From positions 1 to 34,975 of the forward strand of contig PYIY01000058.1 of NCBI GenBank assembly GCA_003635195.1: DNA of 34,975 bases. Direction: 5' to 3'. Positions 23,052 to 32,452 of this stretch are shown here, piece after piece; the stretch's first letter is position 1, and the number at the start of each line of letters is the position of its first letter. The position numbers were made by a program, and so were the translations under genes. This stretch comes from Candidatus Poribacteria bacterium (GTDB taxonomy: Bacteria; Poribacteria; WGA-4E; WGA-3G). The notes under the pieces were generated by a model, which was not told where the DNA came from, ran no database searches, and saw only the letters and a program-made list of their open reading frames with translations.

Positions 23052-24113
23052 TTGAAAGTCTATTTTAATGTAGCGTCCCGATTTCTAATATTCCTATCGC
23101 TGTTATTTTGCTATGTTTTAACTATCAACGCAGCAGATACGCCAAAGCTGCTGAAGGCAACCGCACTTTCCCAAACCGCAATTCAACTCCAGTTTGACGG
23201 GCAATTGCAAGCAGAAACCGCGGAAGACCTTGACAATTATCGTATTGCCCCAGATGTCCAACTCGAATACGCTTTATTGGATCAACGTCTGAATCGTGTC
23301 CTGCTACTCACATCACTGTTAGAGGTAGATAAAGACTACCGCCTCACACTCCCAAATATTCAAACTGGGATAGTTGTTACCCTTCCCTCTATAAACGAGA
23401 TAACCTTCGGCGCGGGCGACTCCGTTACCTTCTCCGGCGGCTTACAGGATACCACGCTACATGTCAATAAAGATCGGAAAACACGAAACAACAACGCAGG
23501 TGCTGAACCGACGCTCTTATGTAATCCGCCCGGGAGCGTCTTCTTCGTTGCCTTTGACTTATTTGATGCATTTGAAGATATGGGGATCCGGGAACCGACA
23601 CAGGTCTTAGAAGCAACAATAACCCTGCATGTCCAGCAATGTGAGACAGATGTTGCACAGACCGTACTCTTCCGCCGTGTCCTGCTCCCATGGAAAGAAG
23701 GCAGAGGCACCTCATCAAATCGTGCTGAGGATAACGAACTCACCTACAACAGCGCATTGCATCGCAATCTCCCGTGGAACAAACCGCCCGCGCAAGCCAT
23801 GTTGGCAGGGATAGACGGTGATACCGAAAGCGATTATAACGGTTCTGAGGATGTCGCCCATCGAATTGACGGCACAAACGAGATTCAAGGCGCAGGCAAA
23901 CGTTATATATTCAAAAGCGAACTCCTCACCGATGCCGTCCGCTTTTGGGTTGCAAACCCCGACTACAACTACGGTTACCTCTTCGCCTTGCAAGATGGCG
24001 ATGCCCCCATCATATTCTCCTCAAAAGAAGCAACCGACGAAACCCTCCGCCCACTCTTAACAATCCGCTACCAGACAGTAGATCAAAAGGAAACACCAGA
24101 AAACAGCAAATAA
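23052..24113 (+). CDS. secreted DNRLRE-domain (CBM96-like) protein
   Basis: 353 residues from TTG 23052, selected because GGAG at 23041-23044 lies seven nt upstream and the protein then starts with a signal peptide (VASRFLIFLSLLFCYVLTINAADT). A longer reading to ATG 22986 would run through REP repeats. After an N-terminal beta region (about 35-120), residues about 130-345 match DNRLRE carbohydrate/adhesion domains: DTTLHVNKDRKTRNNN, ATITLHVQQCETDVAQTVLFRRVLLPW..., and a closing FWVANPDYNYGYLFALQDGDAPIIFSSKEATDE...LTIRYQT. The 3' end is duplicated at 33018-33113. The zorA ATG follows after 9 nt. Confidence 0.82.
   Translation: MKVYFNVASRFLIFLSLLFCYVLTINAADTPKLLKATALSQTAIQLQFDGQLQAETAEDLDNYRIAPDVQLEYALLDQRLNRVLLLTSLLEVDKDYRLTLPNIQTGIVVTLPSINEITFGAGDSVTFSGGLQDTTLHVNKDRKTRNNNAGAEPTLLCNPPGSVFFVAFDLFDAFEDMGIREPTQVLEATITLHVQQCETDVAQTVLFRRVLLPWKEGRGTSSNRAEDNELTYNSALHRNLPWNKPPAQAMLAGIDGDTESDYNGSEDVAHRIDGTNEIQGAGKRYIFKSELLTDAVRFWVANPDYNYGYLFALQDGDAPIIFSSKEATDETLRPLLTIRYQTVDQKETPENSK
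23982..24077 (+). repeat. left direct repeat flanking the Zorya island (3' end of DNRLRE gene)
   Basis: 96 bp, aligned with 33018-33113 with 9 mismatches; a 47-bp block (23991-24037 and 33027-33073) is identical. Most differences are synonymous or conservative, so both copies evolved as coding sequence. It ends 45 nt before the zorA ATG. Confidence 0.85.
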
Positions 24114-24122
24114 GGCAATTAT

Positions 24123-26204
24123 ATGAACGGATTTCTAACACTATTACTCCCGTGGCAGGAGACTTCCAACGATCAAATTTCGGACATTTTTGTTTATGGT
24201 ATACTTTTAGCCTCCGCTGTTCTGTTAGTGATTTTCCTCTTGAAAATTATCCGTCAAACCCATTCAATTGGCAGTTTAGCCAAGGAAGTAGGTAATTTAG
24301 GCTCCAAGTACGATAGACCTGCAGATCCAGGTATTTTGAACGATTTAGAGAAAGTGTTTGAAGATGAAAATAAACTTTTTAAGAAAGCTTGGCAGGAATT
24401 TAAGGAGTCACTCGTTATACCCGAACGCCGTAAAGTGGTCTATAAAACGGACGAAGCGTCATTTTTTTTTAGTGAAGACCGTTTGCTTGGTCAAGCTTTG
24501 AACCTTCGGTTCTGGAATAGTGTCCCTGCTCTATTGGTAGGATTAGGGATTCTGGGGACTTTTGTTGGATTGGTTTGGGGATTGATACCGTTTTCGGGAA
24601 TTGACTTCAAGCAGACAGAAGAAATCAGGAGAGCGATTGAGGAACTTTTATCGGGTGTATCTACTGCATTTGTAACTTCCGTTTGGGGAATGTTGGTTTC
24701 ACTTTTGTTTAACGGTGTAGAAAAGTTGTGTATCGGGAAAGTAAGTCGGGAAATTGCGATTTTACAAGATGTCCTTGATGTACCGTTCACACTGAAAACT
24801 GAAGAGGAAATTGCCGAGAAGCAAAAAGATGAACTTGAACAACAGACAGCAGCACTTAAATCATTTTCGACGGATTTGGCAAACGATATTAAAGGTGCCA
24901 TGGCTGATGGAAGACAAGAACTCATTCGAGAACTCCACAGTGCAACTAAAGCTTTCAGCAGTGCTATCACCGAACAGTTAGAACCGACCTTCAATAATCT
25001 GAATACAGCTCTTGAGGAATTGCAGAGACAAAAAGAGGAGTCTTCTACTGATGCTATCCAGCAGTTGGTTGAAGAATTTCAAAAATCTCTTTCAGGATCG
25101 GCAACAGCACAAATGGAAGCTCTTGCTGAAACTGTAAGTAAAGCAAGCGAAAGTTTGATAACGCTACCTGAACAGTTGGGACGCATAATGGTGGGTGTGC
25201 AGGAACAAGTTAATCAAACGCACGGGTTGCTATCGAAAACGTCTCAAAACCAAGCTGAACAAATGAAAAGCATGATGGAGGGAATGTTAAGTGCATTTCA
25301 AGAAGCAATTGATACACATCAAGCAGGTTTGTCTGCGACAACTGATAGCGTGAATGAGGAAATGGAGCAAATCGCCAACAAAATACGAGATTTATTGAAA
25401 TCGACAGCAGATCGCACTGACGAACAGTTAGCAAAACGAACAACAGATATGGAGAAAGTTTCTGCCCAAAGTATTCAAATGCTTCAGACTACCATTGAAA
25501 AACTACAAGAGTCAATGACCTCTGCTGCTTCACAAGTTAAAGACGATTCAGAGGTTATGACAAATCAAATGCATCAGCTTGTTGATCAGAATGCCTCCCG
25601 TCTTGAAAGTGTTTTTGAGACGGGACAGACGAGTGTCAGTGAACTCTTAAAGCAACAGGCAGATCAAATCAAGGAAGTCAACGCTCAGATGGACACTTCG
25701 CGAGAGATACTTGAAAAGAGCAGAGAAATGTTGAAGCAGATGGAGGCAGGTGTGACAAGCGCACACGAATTGGTTGCAACGACTCAGACTTTATCAGACC
25801 AATTGGTAACAGCGGCAAACACACTTGAAGATGGAGGTGAACGACTGATAGAAGCAAGTGATGCTTTTAGCGAAGAAACAGCCGAATATCTCAACGCAAA
25901 TCGTGAAACAATAGAGCAGATTCAAAGCATGCAGCTTCAGTCCCGACAGTTGCTTAACGATTTTTCAACACGCTTTGAAACAATTGATGCTGGTTTAAAG
26001 AGTATCTTTGAAGAAATTGAGGAAGGCTTAACAAATTACTCCACGACTGCTAGCGATTCAATTAACACGTATCTAAACAAATTCTCGGACCAGTTAACTC
26101 AGGCATCAACTGCGCTTGCTGGCAGTGTTTTAGCACTTGACGACAGTGTTGAAGAATTGACAGATATGGCAGATCGGCTGACACGCCAGCGTGGAAATAG
26201 ATAA
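24123..26204 (+). CDS. zorA: ZorA, MotA/TolQ-like channel subunit of Zorya
   Basis: 693 residues. It has an N-terminal membrane helix (about 22-43), a MotA/ExbB-like core with helices at about 133-153 (VPALLVGLGILGTFVGLVWGL) and 179-199 (VSTAFVTSVWGMLVSLLFNGV), and a very long helical tail (about 225-690) rich in E, Q, S and T that forms the intracellular tail of the ZorAB complex. ZorA pentamers and ZorB dimers make a proton-driven motor that senses phage invasion at the envelope. AAGG 7 nt upstream of the ATG; the gene starts 9 nt after the DNRLRE stop. Stop and zorB start overlap (TAATG). Confidence 0.93.
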   Translation: MNGFLTLLLPWQETSNDQISDIFVYGILLASAVLLVIFLLKIIRQTHSIGSLAKEVGNLGSKYDRPADPGILNDLEKVFEDENKLFKKAWQEFKESLVIPERRKVVYKTDEASFFFSEDRLLGQALNLRFWNSVPALLVGLGILGTFVGLVWGLIPFSGIDFKQTEEIRRAIEELLSGVSTAFVTSVWGMLVSLLFNGVEKLCIGKVSREIAILQDVLDVPFTLKTEEEIAEKQKDELEQQTAALKSFSTDLANDIKGAMADGRQELIRELHSATKAFSSAITEQLEPTFNNLNTALEELQRQKEESSTDAIQQLVEEFQKSLSGSATAQMEALAETVSKASESLITLPEQLGRIMVGVQEQVNQTHGLLSKTSQNQAEQMKSMMEGMLSAFQEAIDTHQAGLSATTDSVNEEMEQIANKIRDLLKSTADRTDEQLAKRTTDMEKVSAQSIQMLQTTIEKLQESMTSAASQVKDDSEVMTNQMHQLVDQNASRLESVFETGQTSVSELLKQQADQIKEVNAQMDTSREILEKSREMLKQMEAGVTSAHELVATTQTLSDQLVTAANTLEDGGERLIEASDAFSEETAEYLNANRETIEQIQSMQLQSRQLLNDFSTRFETIDAGLKSIFEEIEEGLTNYSTTASDSINTYLNKFSDQLTQASTALAGSVLALDDSVEELTDMADRLTRQRGNR

Positions 26205-26959
26205 TGCGAAGAACACTGTCTACATCCAAAACCATCACAGATGAAAATCCTTTTAGTCTTTCGTTAGGTGACCTAATGGCGGGGCTATTGCTCATTTTTA
26301 TACTTGTGCTTTCTTTTGTCATGTTGGATTTGATGGAGAAGGAGCAACGTGACGATGAAATTCAAAAGGTATTATTGAAAATTTTTACAGATTATGTAGA
26401 GTTACGTGGAAATTTGTACGTAGCCCTTGAAAGCGAATTTGAGAAAGACCTTGAGAAATGGAATGCTATCTTGGACCGTGAGACCCTTTCAGTTCGCTTC
26501 AGGGAGCCTAAAGTGCTGTTTGCACAAGGAGAAGACGAAGTTCAATTTGCCTTTAAAGAAATATTAGATGATTTTTTTCCGCGCTATATTCAAATTTTAA
26601 AACGTCCGGAATATATAGATGCCATCGCGGAAGTTCGGATTGAAGGCCACACATCAAGCGAATGGGCTGAAAATGTAAGTCCGGAAGAAGCATATATTCA
26701 CAACATGGAGTTATCACAGGATAGAACGAGAAGTGTCCTTGAATATGTCCTTCAGATACCTGAAATCCACAGAGATAGGGACTGGCTACAGCATCGCTTG
26801 ACTGCTAACGGTTTATCCTCGAGTAAGTTGATTACTTACCCAGATGGCACACAAAACAGAGAGGAATCAAGGCGAGTAGAGTTTCGCGCACGTACAAACG
26901 CCGAAAAACAACTTGAAAAAATTAAAGAGCTTGAGAACATCATTGGGGAAACACTATGA
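26204..26959 (+). CDS. zorB: ZorB, MotB/OmpA-like peptidoglycan-binding subunit of Zorya
   Basis: 251 residues. It has a short cytoplasmic N-terminus, a membrane helix (about 24-42, DLMAGLLLIFILVLSFVML) preceded by the motor Asp D23 in SLGD, a linker and a C-terminal OmpA/MotB peptidoglycan-binding domain (about 85-240: AEVRIEGHTSSEW ... NMELSQDRTRSVLEYVL ... NREESRRVEFRAR). D23 corresponds to the proton-carrying residue of MotB. Its ATG overlaps the zorA stop by one base and its stop overlaps the zorC ATG by four, so translation is coupled. Confidence 0.93.
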   Translation: MRRTLSTSKTITDENPFSLSLGDLMAGLLLIFILVLSFVMLDLMEKEQRDDEIQKVLLKIFTDYVELRGNLYVALESEFEKDLEKWNAILDRETLSVRFREPKVLFAQGEDEVQFAFKEILDDFFPRYIQILKRPEYIDAIAEVRIEGHTSSEWAENVSPEEAYIHNMELSQDRTRSVLEYVLQIPEIHRDRDWLQHRLTANGLSSSKLITYPDGTQNREESRRVEFRARTNAEKQLEKIKELENIIGETL

Positions 26960-28389
26960 ATTCCACTAAAAAATTGCTTCAATTTGAGTTTAATACCGAT
27001 GCTTTTGCGCGTCGTGTTCCTCAGCTAACAGCAATTCCGTCAGAGCGGCTCGCTGTTTTGAAGAAAATCATCAAAGATCATGACGGAAGTGGATCCGACC
27101 CACCTAATCAAGAAAGTCTGCATCAGATATACCAACTCTTCAAAAACACTCCTCTAAACAGGCTCTCTTCAGAATTTGACTCTCTCAGACGTACGCGGCA
27201 ACTTGCTTGGGCGTTAACCTATACTGAAAATGGGTCCCCTCGTATTGTAGATACGCCAAGACTTCGCAACGCACTTCAACTCATAGAAAAGCGTTTCCGT
27301 ATCGGCTCTGTTCTCGGCATTTTTGATGCCTTGATGAAAGCTTGGGATACACCGAATGCAGGAATGCTACGTGTGTTTCTCAAAAAACATCTGACTCACT
27401 ACACCGGATCTCGGAAATTCGTTCAGAAACTAAAAACAAACATGGCGTGGTACTGTGAGGAAAACAGCGTAACACAGTTTGCAACACACTTGTTTCGTTC
27501 GCAGAAGAAACTGTCGAATACCTGGACATATCTTGAATTGCCAGATCGTATGCATGGGTATCCATATTTTGGTGCTGTTGCAACAACGTACATATCCCTT
27601 AACAACCGATTCGATCAAGAAGCAGTTACAGATGTCGTTGACTTCGTTAAGAAGCACAATAACGACAAGACAAACCGGATCGTTCTATCCAAACTTATTG
27701 AAAAACTTGGGTCTGAAGCAACTAAGGATCTACGCCAACCCGTTCAATCTTACGTTCTTCAAAACTGGCAAGACCCGCGTATCGCTGGCGCAGATATCCG
27801 CTGGCGCAATGTGTCTGATAAAGCCCGTCAAATCTTCACGAAGTGGATTACAGAAGAAGATCTTCGCTTCTTTTTTGATATTGTTGCCAGAGCCTGCGGT
27901 GATCCAAAATTTGAGTATCGAAAAGCGTTTTGGTTGTCGTATCTTGAACATATTTCCTTTTGTCGACCGGTGTTGCGTAAAGATGCTGAGTATCTTTTTA
28001 GGTACGATAAACAAGCACTTCAATACTATCAAGATCGTCAACCAGCAACTTTAAAAGGTGGTACAAGAGATCAACACGCTTTTATTATTCAAATGGGTGA
28101 GTACATATTTGTTGAGTTTAGCACAGCAGCAGCTTGCCATGTATATCACTTCTACAACATCTCCAGTTTAGATCCGTTTGAATTGGATGTCTCAGATTTC
28201 AGCATGAGCACATTACGCAACGGTGACAGAGCCATACATCGTGTAATTCATACATATTCAAATAAATATTCTTGGCAAAATAAATTTGCATTGTGGTTAA
28301 AAAACAGACTCAGTATTGAACCTTTACGAAGTTATCGGTTAGACGGACGACCCAATTCTTACGACACAAGTGAGTGGTGGAATTACTAA
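26956..28389 (+). CDS. zorC: ZorC, EH-signature domain protein of type I Zorya
   Basis: 477 residues, soluble. The C-terminal part has the EH-signature look (RDQHAFIIQMGEYIFVEFSTAAACHVYHF, about 371-399), with E382/E387 and H395 as candidates for the named Glu and His. The rest is helical. In type I Zorya, ZorC and ZorD are cytoplasmic effectors recruited to the ZorAB motor; ZorC binds DNA. Assignment rests mainly on gene order zorA-zorB-(this)-zorD and the C-terminal motif. It overlaps zorB by four nt and precedes zorD by only 7 to 13 nt. Confidence 0.85.
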   Translation: MNSTKKLLQFEFNTDAFARRVPQLTAIPSERLAVLKKIIKDHDGSGSDPPNQESLHQIYQLFKNTPLNRLSSEFDSLRRTRQLAWALTYTENGSPRIVDTPRLRNALQLIEKRFRIGSVLGIFDALMKAWDTPNAGMLRVFLKKHLTHYTGSRKFVQKLKTNMAWYCEENSVTQFATHLFRSQKKLSNTWTYLELPDRMHGYPYFGAVATTYISLNNRFDQEAVTDVVDFVKKHNNDKTNRIVLSKLIEKLGSEATKDLRQPVQSYVLQNWQDPRIAGADIRWRNVSDKARQIFTKWITEEDLRFFFDIVARACGDPKFEYRKAFWLSYLEHISFCRPVLRKDAEYLFRYDKQALQYYQDRQPATLKGGTRDQHAFIIQMGEYIFVEFSTAAACHVYHFYNISSLDPFELDVSDFSMSTLRNGDRAIHRVIHTYSNKYSWQNKFALWLKNRLSIEPLRSYRLDGRPNSYDTSEWWNY

Positions 28390-28396
28390 CTGAGTA

Positions 28397-31300
28397 GTGA
28401 AAATGTTAAACCTATTCCGAAAAAACAAACTAAAACCATCCGTATTCAACTGGCAGGAAACATCACGCGGAATCCAGTTTACTGCTCCATCCGGTGATCT
28501 TCCTCTAACCGAGTATACCAGCAGCCTACCAACAGACGCATACCAAGCACAATGGTTATTGATAAAGGAATTGCTTGATAATGGACAAGCGGAAGCGTCA
28601 GACACATGTATTCATATTCCGTTTGAGGAGGTATGTCGCCTTGAGTCTGTTGAACAGGAACTACTCGGTTTGCCAGAACTTTACCCGTTTGAGATTGAAA
28701 TCCGATCCGATGGAACTTTCAATCAACCAGAATTTCGATACAATTACCAATTCTTAAAACCTGATTGGAAACCTTTGTATCCAAAACGAACTGGCTGTAT
28801 TCTACGCTTGACTGAGGAATGGGCGTACATCCTAACGCGCGAACAGTTCACCCTCTTAGAAGAATTAGACGCGTTCAACACGCGAGACACTACCGATAAA
28901 AGTTTTGAAGCAAATCTGATCGAGTTCGCGAAAATTAAGGGGATTGCTAAAGAGACAGGAAGTACACTGGATCATTATCTAAACCAAGAAGAAATTGTCG
29001 CTCCCAAAACAGTTCGTTTGCGTCTACGTGAATCCGGCGATAGTGTTGAAATAATTCCAGACGTGGCTGACGTTGACAGTGAACAATTTGAGGCGATATT
29101 TGATAAATTTCCAACTTCTCAGACGACGTACAATCTTTCCCAAACTGATGGCGGACGAACCCGTGTTCTTTTTCAAGAGAAACAGAAAGAGGCTTTGCAA
29201 TCCCTTAAACACTATCGACGCGTCCCTCGTGAAGAACTCGCGAAAATTGCAGAACAACCACAGTTGTACTTTGATCCAGAAGTTGTTGAACTGGACCCGA
29301 CAGATGAAACACCATCCTTCAGCCAACGCGTCCGTGAAATTGGCATATACAAACCAAGAGTTTATCCGTTTGTTTCGCCCTACAAAAGCGAGTGGATCCC
29401 TGGTATTTTAGTTGAAGATCAGTCCGGAATACAGAAAAAGTTTGAAATTAAAACCGAGAAAGAACTCATAGACCTAAAACAAACGATTCATGAAGCAAAG
29501 CGGACAGGTCAAAATCAGATTAAGTGGAAAGGACAAGAATTTTCCGTTCCAGATGTTGAAAAACATCTTCCATTTATCGAAAAACAACTCAAACACCGTA
29601 AAAAGCCATCGCGCGTTCCCGGGGAGAAACCTGAAACTACAGTCTTAATCATTGATGAAAACATTGAAGACACTGATTATATTGAAAAAACGTCCACTTC
29701 AAAAGTTGAAGAACCGTTTCGGCATCTTCTGGAACCTACACCAAATCTAAAACAAGGGGTTAAACTCTTACCGCATCAAGAGGAAGGTCTCGCGTGGGCA
29801 CAGCAACTTTGGGAAAACAGCTATCTCGGGGGTTTACTTGCTGATGACATGGGACTTGGCAAAACCTTACAGGTACTCTGTTTTCTCGAATGGCATCACG
29901 TAAAGCATCGCTTGCAGGAATCACAACGGAGCCCGTACCTCATTGTCGCACCAATCGCACTTTTAGAGAATTGGGCAGCAGAATATCCGAAATTTTTTAG
30001 CGAAGGTTCATTAGAATTTATTACATTGTACGGGAAGGCACTACAAAACTTCAAGTGTGATCCATCCAAAGCAGCCAATTTTCAAATACCAGATATCGAA
30101 GGGGCAGAACGACTTGAGGAATTACGCAAACGCCGCGGTGCCCTTGATGTCAAACGCCTCCGAGATGCCGATGTTGTACTAACCACTTATGAAACCGTCC
30201 GAGACTTCCAATTGGATTTAGGCTTAATTCAATGGGCAACGGTTGTTATTGATGAAGCACAACGCATTAAAACCCCGGGGACACTCGTCACGAACGCCTT
30301 GAAAGCACTAAAAACCGATTTTCGCCTCGCTATGACAGGAACTCCCGTTGAAAATTCCTTGATGGACTTATGGTGTATCACAGACTTTGTAGCACCGGGG
30401 CATCTGGACAGCGCGAAAGATTTCAACAGTGAATTTTGTCGTCCCCTCAAAAATCCTGAAACTGATATTCGCGCCTTGGGCGATCGGATTCGCGAACGTA
30501 TCGGCGTTTATCTTAAAAGACGGCTGAAGACCGATATCCTTGATGATCTGCCCGAAAGATACATTCACGATGCGGATTGCCAGCAAAATATGCCATCAAT
30601 ACAAGCAGAACGCTATCAAGCCGCCCTCCAATCTACAAAAGATAGTGAATCGGACGGACCACAGCAACGTAATCAAATCTTGCAAGTTCTGCACCAGTTG
30701 CGAGACATATCAGACCATCCTTTGTTAGCTGATTCTCAATGGGAGGGTTTACCTGTCGCCGAGTTAATTGAACAATCTGCAAAACTAACAGTGACAGTAC
30801 AATTACTCAAAAAAATCCGCGCTGATAATGAAAAGGTTATTTTATTTGCAGAGCGCAGAAAAATCCAGCATCTTTTAGCACATGTCGTTCGTGACTATTT
30901 CGGTTTGAAGGATGTCTCTATTGTCAATGGTGATACTCCAGGAAGTGCGCAACGGGCAAATTCAATGAAAATGAGTCGCCAACAAAGCGTAGATCGTTTC
31001 CAGACCTCTTCAGGTTTTAACGTTATCATCATGTCACCACTCGCCGCTGGTGTAGGTCTTAATATCACTGAAGCGAACCATGTTATCCACTACAGTCGCT
31101 GGTGGAATCCTGCCAAAGAAGATCAGGCAAGTGATAGAGTTTATCGCATCGGACAGAGGCGACCAGTGCATATCTACTTGCCAATGGCAACGCATCCTAA
31201 TTTTCAAACTTTTGATGTTATTTTGCACGAACTTCTGGAACGAAAACGCCGACTTTCACAAGGCACGCTATTCCCAACCGAGCAAGCCGAGGTAACTCCT

Positions 31301-31789
31301 AAAGAGATTCTCACGAGGCTGCAGCTGATGCCTTTCGCTAATGGGGAGGGGTTACCACTAACGATGGAGGACGTTGATAGACTTGATCCACGGTCCTTTG
31401 AAGTCTTTGTTGCTGCTCTTTTTGATAAGCAAGGGTATTATGTCGAATTAACGCCTTATTCAGGGGACAAAGGGGCGGATGTTATTGCTCGTCAGCGCGA
31501 AGACGAGGTTGGTAAGTTTCTGATACAAGTCAAACATCGACAAGAAGGTGGAAAATCGGGACGTGATGCTGTAGATGAGATTTTAGCAGCAAAACCGTTT
31601 TATGAAGAAAAATATGGAGCGACCTTCCAATTAGCTGTTATCACAAACCGGGAGTTTAACAAACCGGCGCGTCAATACAGTCGTTCGGAGCAAGTAGAAA
31701 TGTACGAACGGCAGTGGTTGATGCAGAATTTGGCACAATATTCTGTAACATGGGAAGATGTCGCTCGATGTCAGTTTCAGACAAATTGA
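28397..31789 (+). CDS. zorD: ZorD, SNF2 helicase with C-terminal Mrr-like nuclease domain
   Basis: 1130 residues from GTG 28397; ATG 28403 (MLNLFRKN) is as plausible. SWI2/SNF2 motifs are complete: K489 in ADDMGLGKT, D619-E-A-Q in VIDEAQRIK, LAMTGTPVEN, then IIMSPLAAGVGLNITEANHV and WWNPAKEDQASDRVYRIGQRR. The C-terminus (about 985-1130) is an Mrr/restriction-endonuclease-like domain with GDKGAD (D1028) and QVK (Q1044, K1046), preceded by RSFEVFVAALFDKQGY. The size and C-terminal nuclease identify type I; ZorD of type II is shorter. It degrades invading DNA after activation by the motor. Confidence 0.93.
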   Translation: MKMLNLFRKNKLKPSVFNWQETSRGIQFTAPSGDLPLTEYTSSLPTDAYQAQWLLIKELLDNGQAEASDTCIHIPFEEVCRLESVEQELLGLPELYPFEIEIRSDGTFNQPEFRYNYQFLKPDWKPLYPKRTGCILRLTEEWAYILTREQFTLLEELDAFNTRDTTDKSFEANLIEFAKIKGIAKETGSTLDHYLNQEEIVAPKTVRLRLRESGDSVEIIPDVADVDSEQFEAIFDKFPTSQTTYNLSQTDGGRTRVLFQEKQKEALQSLKHYRRVPREELAKIAEQPQLYFDPEVVELDPTDETPSFSQRVREIGIYKPRVYPFVSPYKSEWIPGILVEDQSGIQKKFEIKTEKELIDLKQTIHEAKRTGQNQIKWKGQEFSVPDVEKHLPFIEKQLKHRKKPSRVPGEKPETTVLIIDENIEDTDYIEKTSTSKVEEPFRHLLEPTPNLKQGVKLLPHQEEGLAWAQQLWENSYLGGLLADDMGLGKTLQVLCFLEWHHVKHRLQESQRSPYLIVAPIALLENWAAEYPKFFSEGSLEFITLYGKALQNFKCDPSKAANFQIPDIEGAERLEELRKRRGALDVKRLRDADVVLTTYETVRDFQLDLGLIQWATVVIDEAQRIKTPGTLVTNALKALKTDFRLAMTGTPVENSLMDLWCITDFVAPGHLDSAKDFNSEFCRPLKNPETDIRALGDRIRERIGVYLKRRLKTDILDDLPERYIHDADCQQNMPSIQAERYQAALQSTKDSESDGPQQRNQILQVLHQLRDISDHPLLADSQWEGLPVAELIEQSAKLTVTVQLLKKIRADNEKVILFAERRKIQHLLAHVVRDYFGLKDVSIVNGDTPGSAQRANSMKMSRQQSVDRFQTSSGFNVIIMSPLAAGVGLNITEANHVIHYSRWWNPAKEDQASDRVYRIGQRRPVHIYLPMATHPNFQTFDVILHELLERKRRLSQGTLFPTEQAEVTPKEILTRLQLMPFANGEGLPLTMEDVDRLDPRSFEVFVAALFDKQGYYVELTPYSGDKGADVIARQREDEVGKFLIQVKHRQEGGKSGRDAVDEILAAKPFYEEKYGATFQLAVITNREFNKPARQYSRSEQVEMYERQWLMQNLAQYSVTWEDVARCQFQTN

Positions 31790-31803
31790 TGTATATCTTC
31801 CTT

Positions 31804-32001
31804 TCACACATACTCCTGCAGGTGCACTAAAGTCCACTCCACCGCACCGAGATTCTTCTTAATCAACTGCTTCCCAATATTGCCCGCTGTCGTCCGTGCA
31901 TCTATGTCATATAACCTCGCAGCGGCTGCATCTGCCAACTCCTGGGCAGTGTAAACTCGTTTAGAGAAAAATATTGACTTCGATAAAAACGTGTGATAAA
32001 C
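31804..32001 (-). pseudogene. remnant reading frame, C-terminal fragment of an unknown gene
   Basis: A 65-codon minus-strand frame between stops, without ATG or GTG: ...SKRVYTAQELADAAAARLYD, continuing IDARTTAGNIGKQLIKKNLG and ending VEWTLVHLQEYV. Composition looks like a genuine helical C-terminal domain, but the start is missing and a promoter for the next gene overlaps its 5' part. I do not recognise it. The likely reading is a leftover from a gene that stood here before or came with the island. Confidence 0.35.
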
Positions 32002-32002
32002 T
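31974..32002 (+). promoter_or_regulatory. sigma70-type promoter for the coiled-coil/HNH gene pair
   Basis: TTGACT at 31974-31979, 17-bp spacer, TAAACT at 31997-32002 preceded by TGA (extended -10). The leader of about 90 nt contains a second RBS-start pair (AAGGAG at 32017-32022 before TTG 32028) that encodes an 8-residue peptide MKLFALTS ending at 32054. This pair has its own promoter, separate from zorABCD. Confidence 0.65.
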
Positions 32003-32097
32003 TATTAGGAGAAAAAAAGGAGTGCTTTTGAAATTATTTGCTTTGACCTCTTAATATCACTTGGGGTGGAATAGTCTTATGATAAATCGAGGGACAC

Positions 32098-32451
32098 ATG
32101 AGTGCCACAAACCGACAAAGCCGATTAGACACACTAAAAATTCGTGAGGCAGAAGGAACCCTGACGGAAAAAGAACGCACCGAACTGGATGCTATCTTTG
32201 CAGAATTGGATACTGAGGAAGCTGTAGCATTGAAACCCGCAATAGAAAAGCATCAAGCGTTCATTAACAGTTTGCTTGACGAGGAGGCGGAACTTGAGGC
32301 AACTATCGCGCAGTTACAAGTTATCGTCACCACCCAGAAACAACTTGTGGAGGATGCCCGCGCCTATCTAATGCAGCTTCAAACAAAACGCGCCATTCTT
32401 GCAGATAAATACCACGCGCTCACTGGAGAGAAGCTCACCGGCGGACGTTAA
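32098..32451 (+). CDS. small helical coiled-coil protein upstream of HNH nuclease
   Basis: 117 residues, almost entirely helical and charged (RLDTLKIREAEGTLTEKERTELDAIFAELDTEEA, then a coiled coil about 45-110). No signal peptide or membrane helix. GAGGGA lies 5 nt before the ATG. I do not recognise the family. The next gene begins directly after its stop, so the two are translationally coupled and probably work together, for instance as an inhibitor or assembly partner of the nuclease. Confidence 0.75.
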   Translation: MSATNRQSRLDTLKIREAEGTLTEKERTELDAIFAELDTEEAVALKPAIEKHQAFINSLLDEEAELEATIAQLQVIVTTQKQLVEDARAYLMQLQTKRAILADKYHALTGEKLTGGR

Positions 32452-32452
32452 A

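Noticed and set aside
24491..24994. 167-codon minus-strand frame inside zorA
   Set aside because: Antisense shadow of a strong coding gene; Ser-rich composition typical of reversed Glu/Gln codons.
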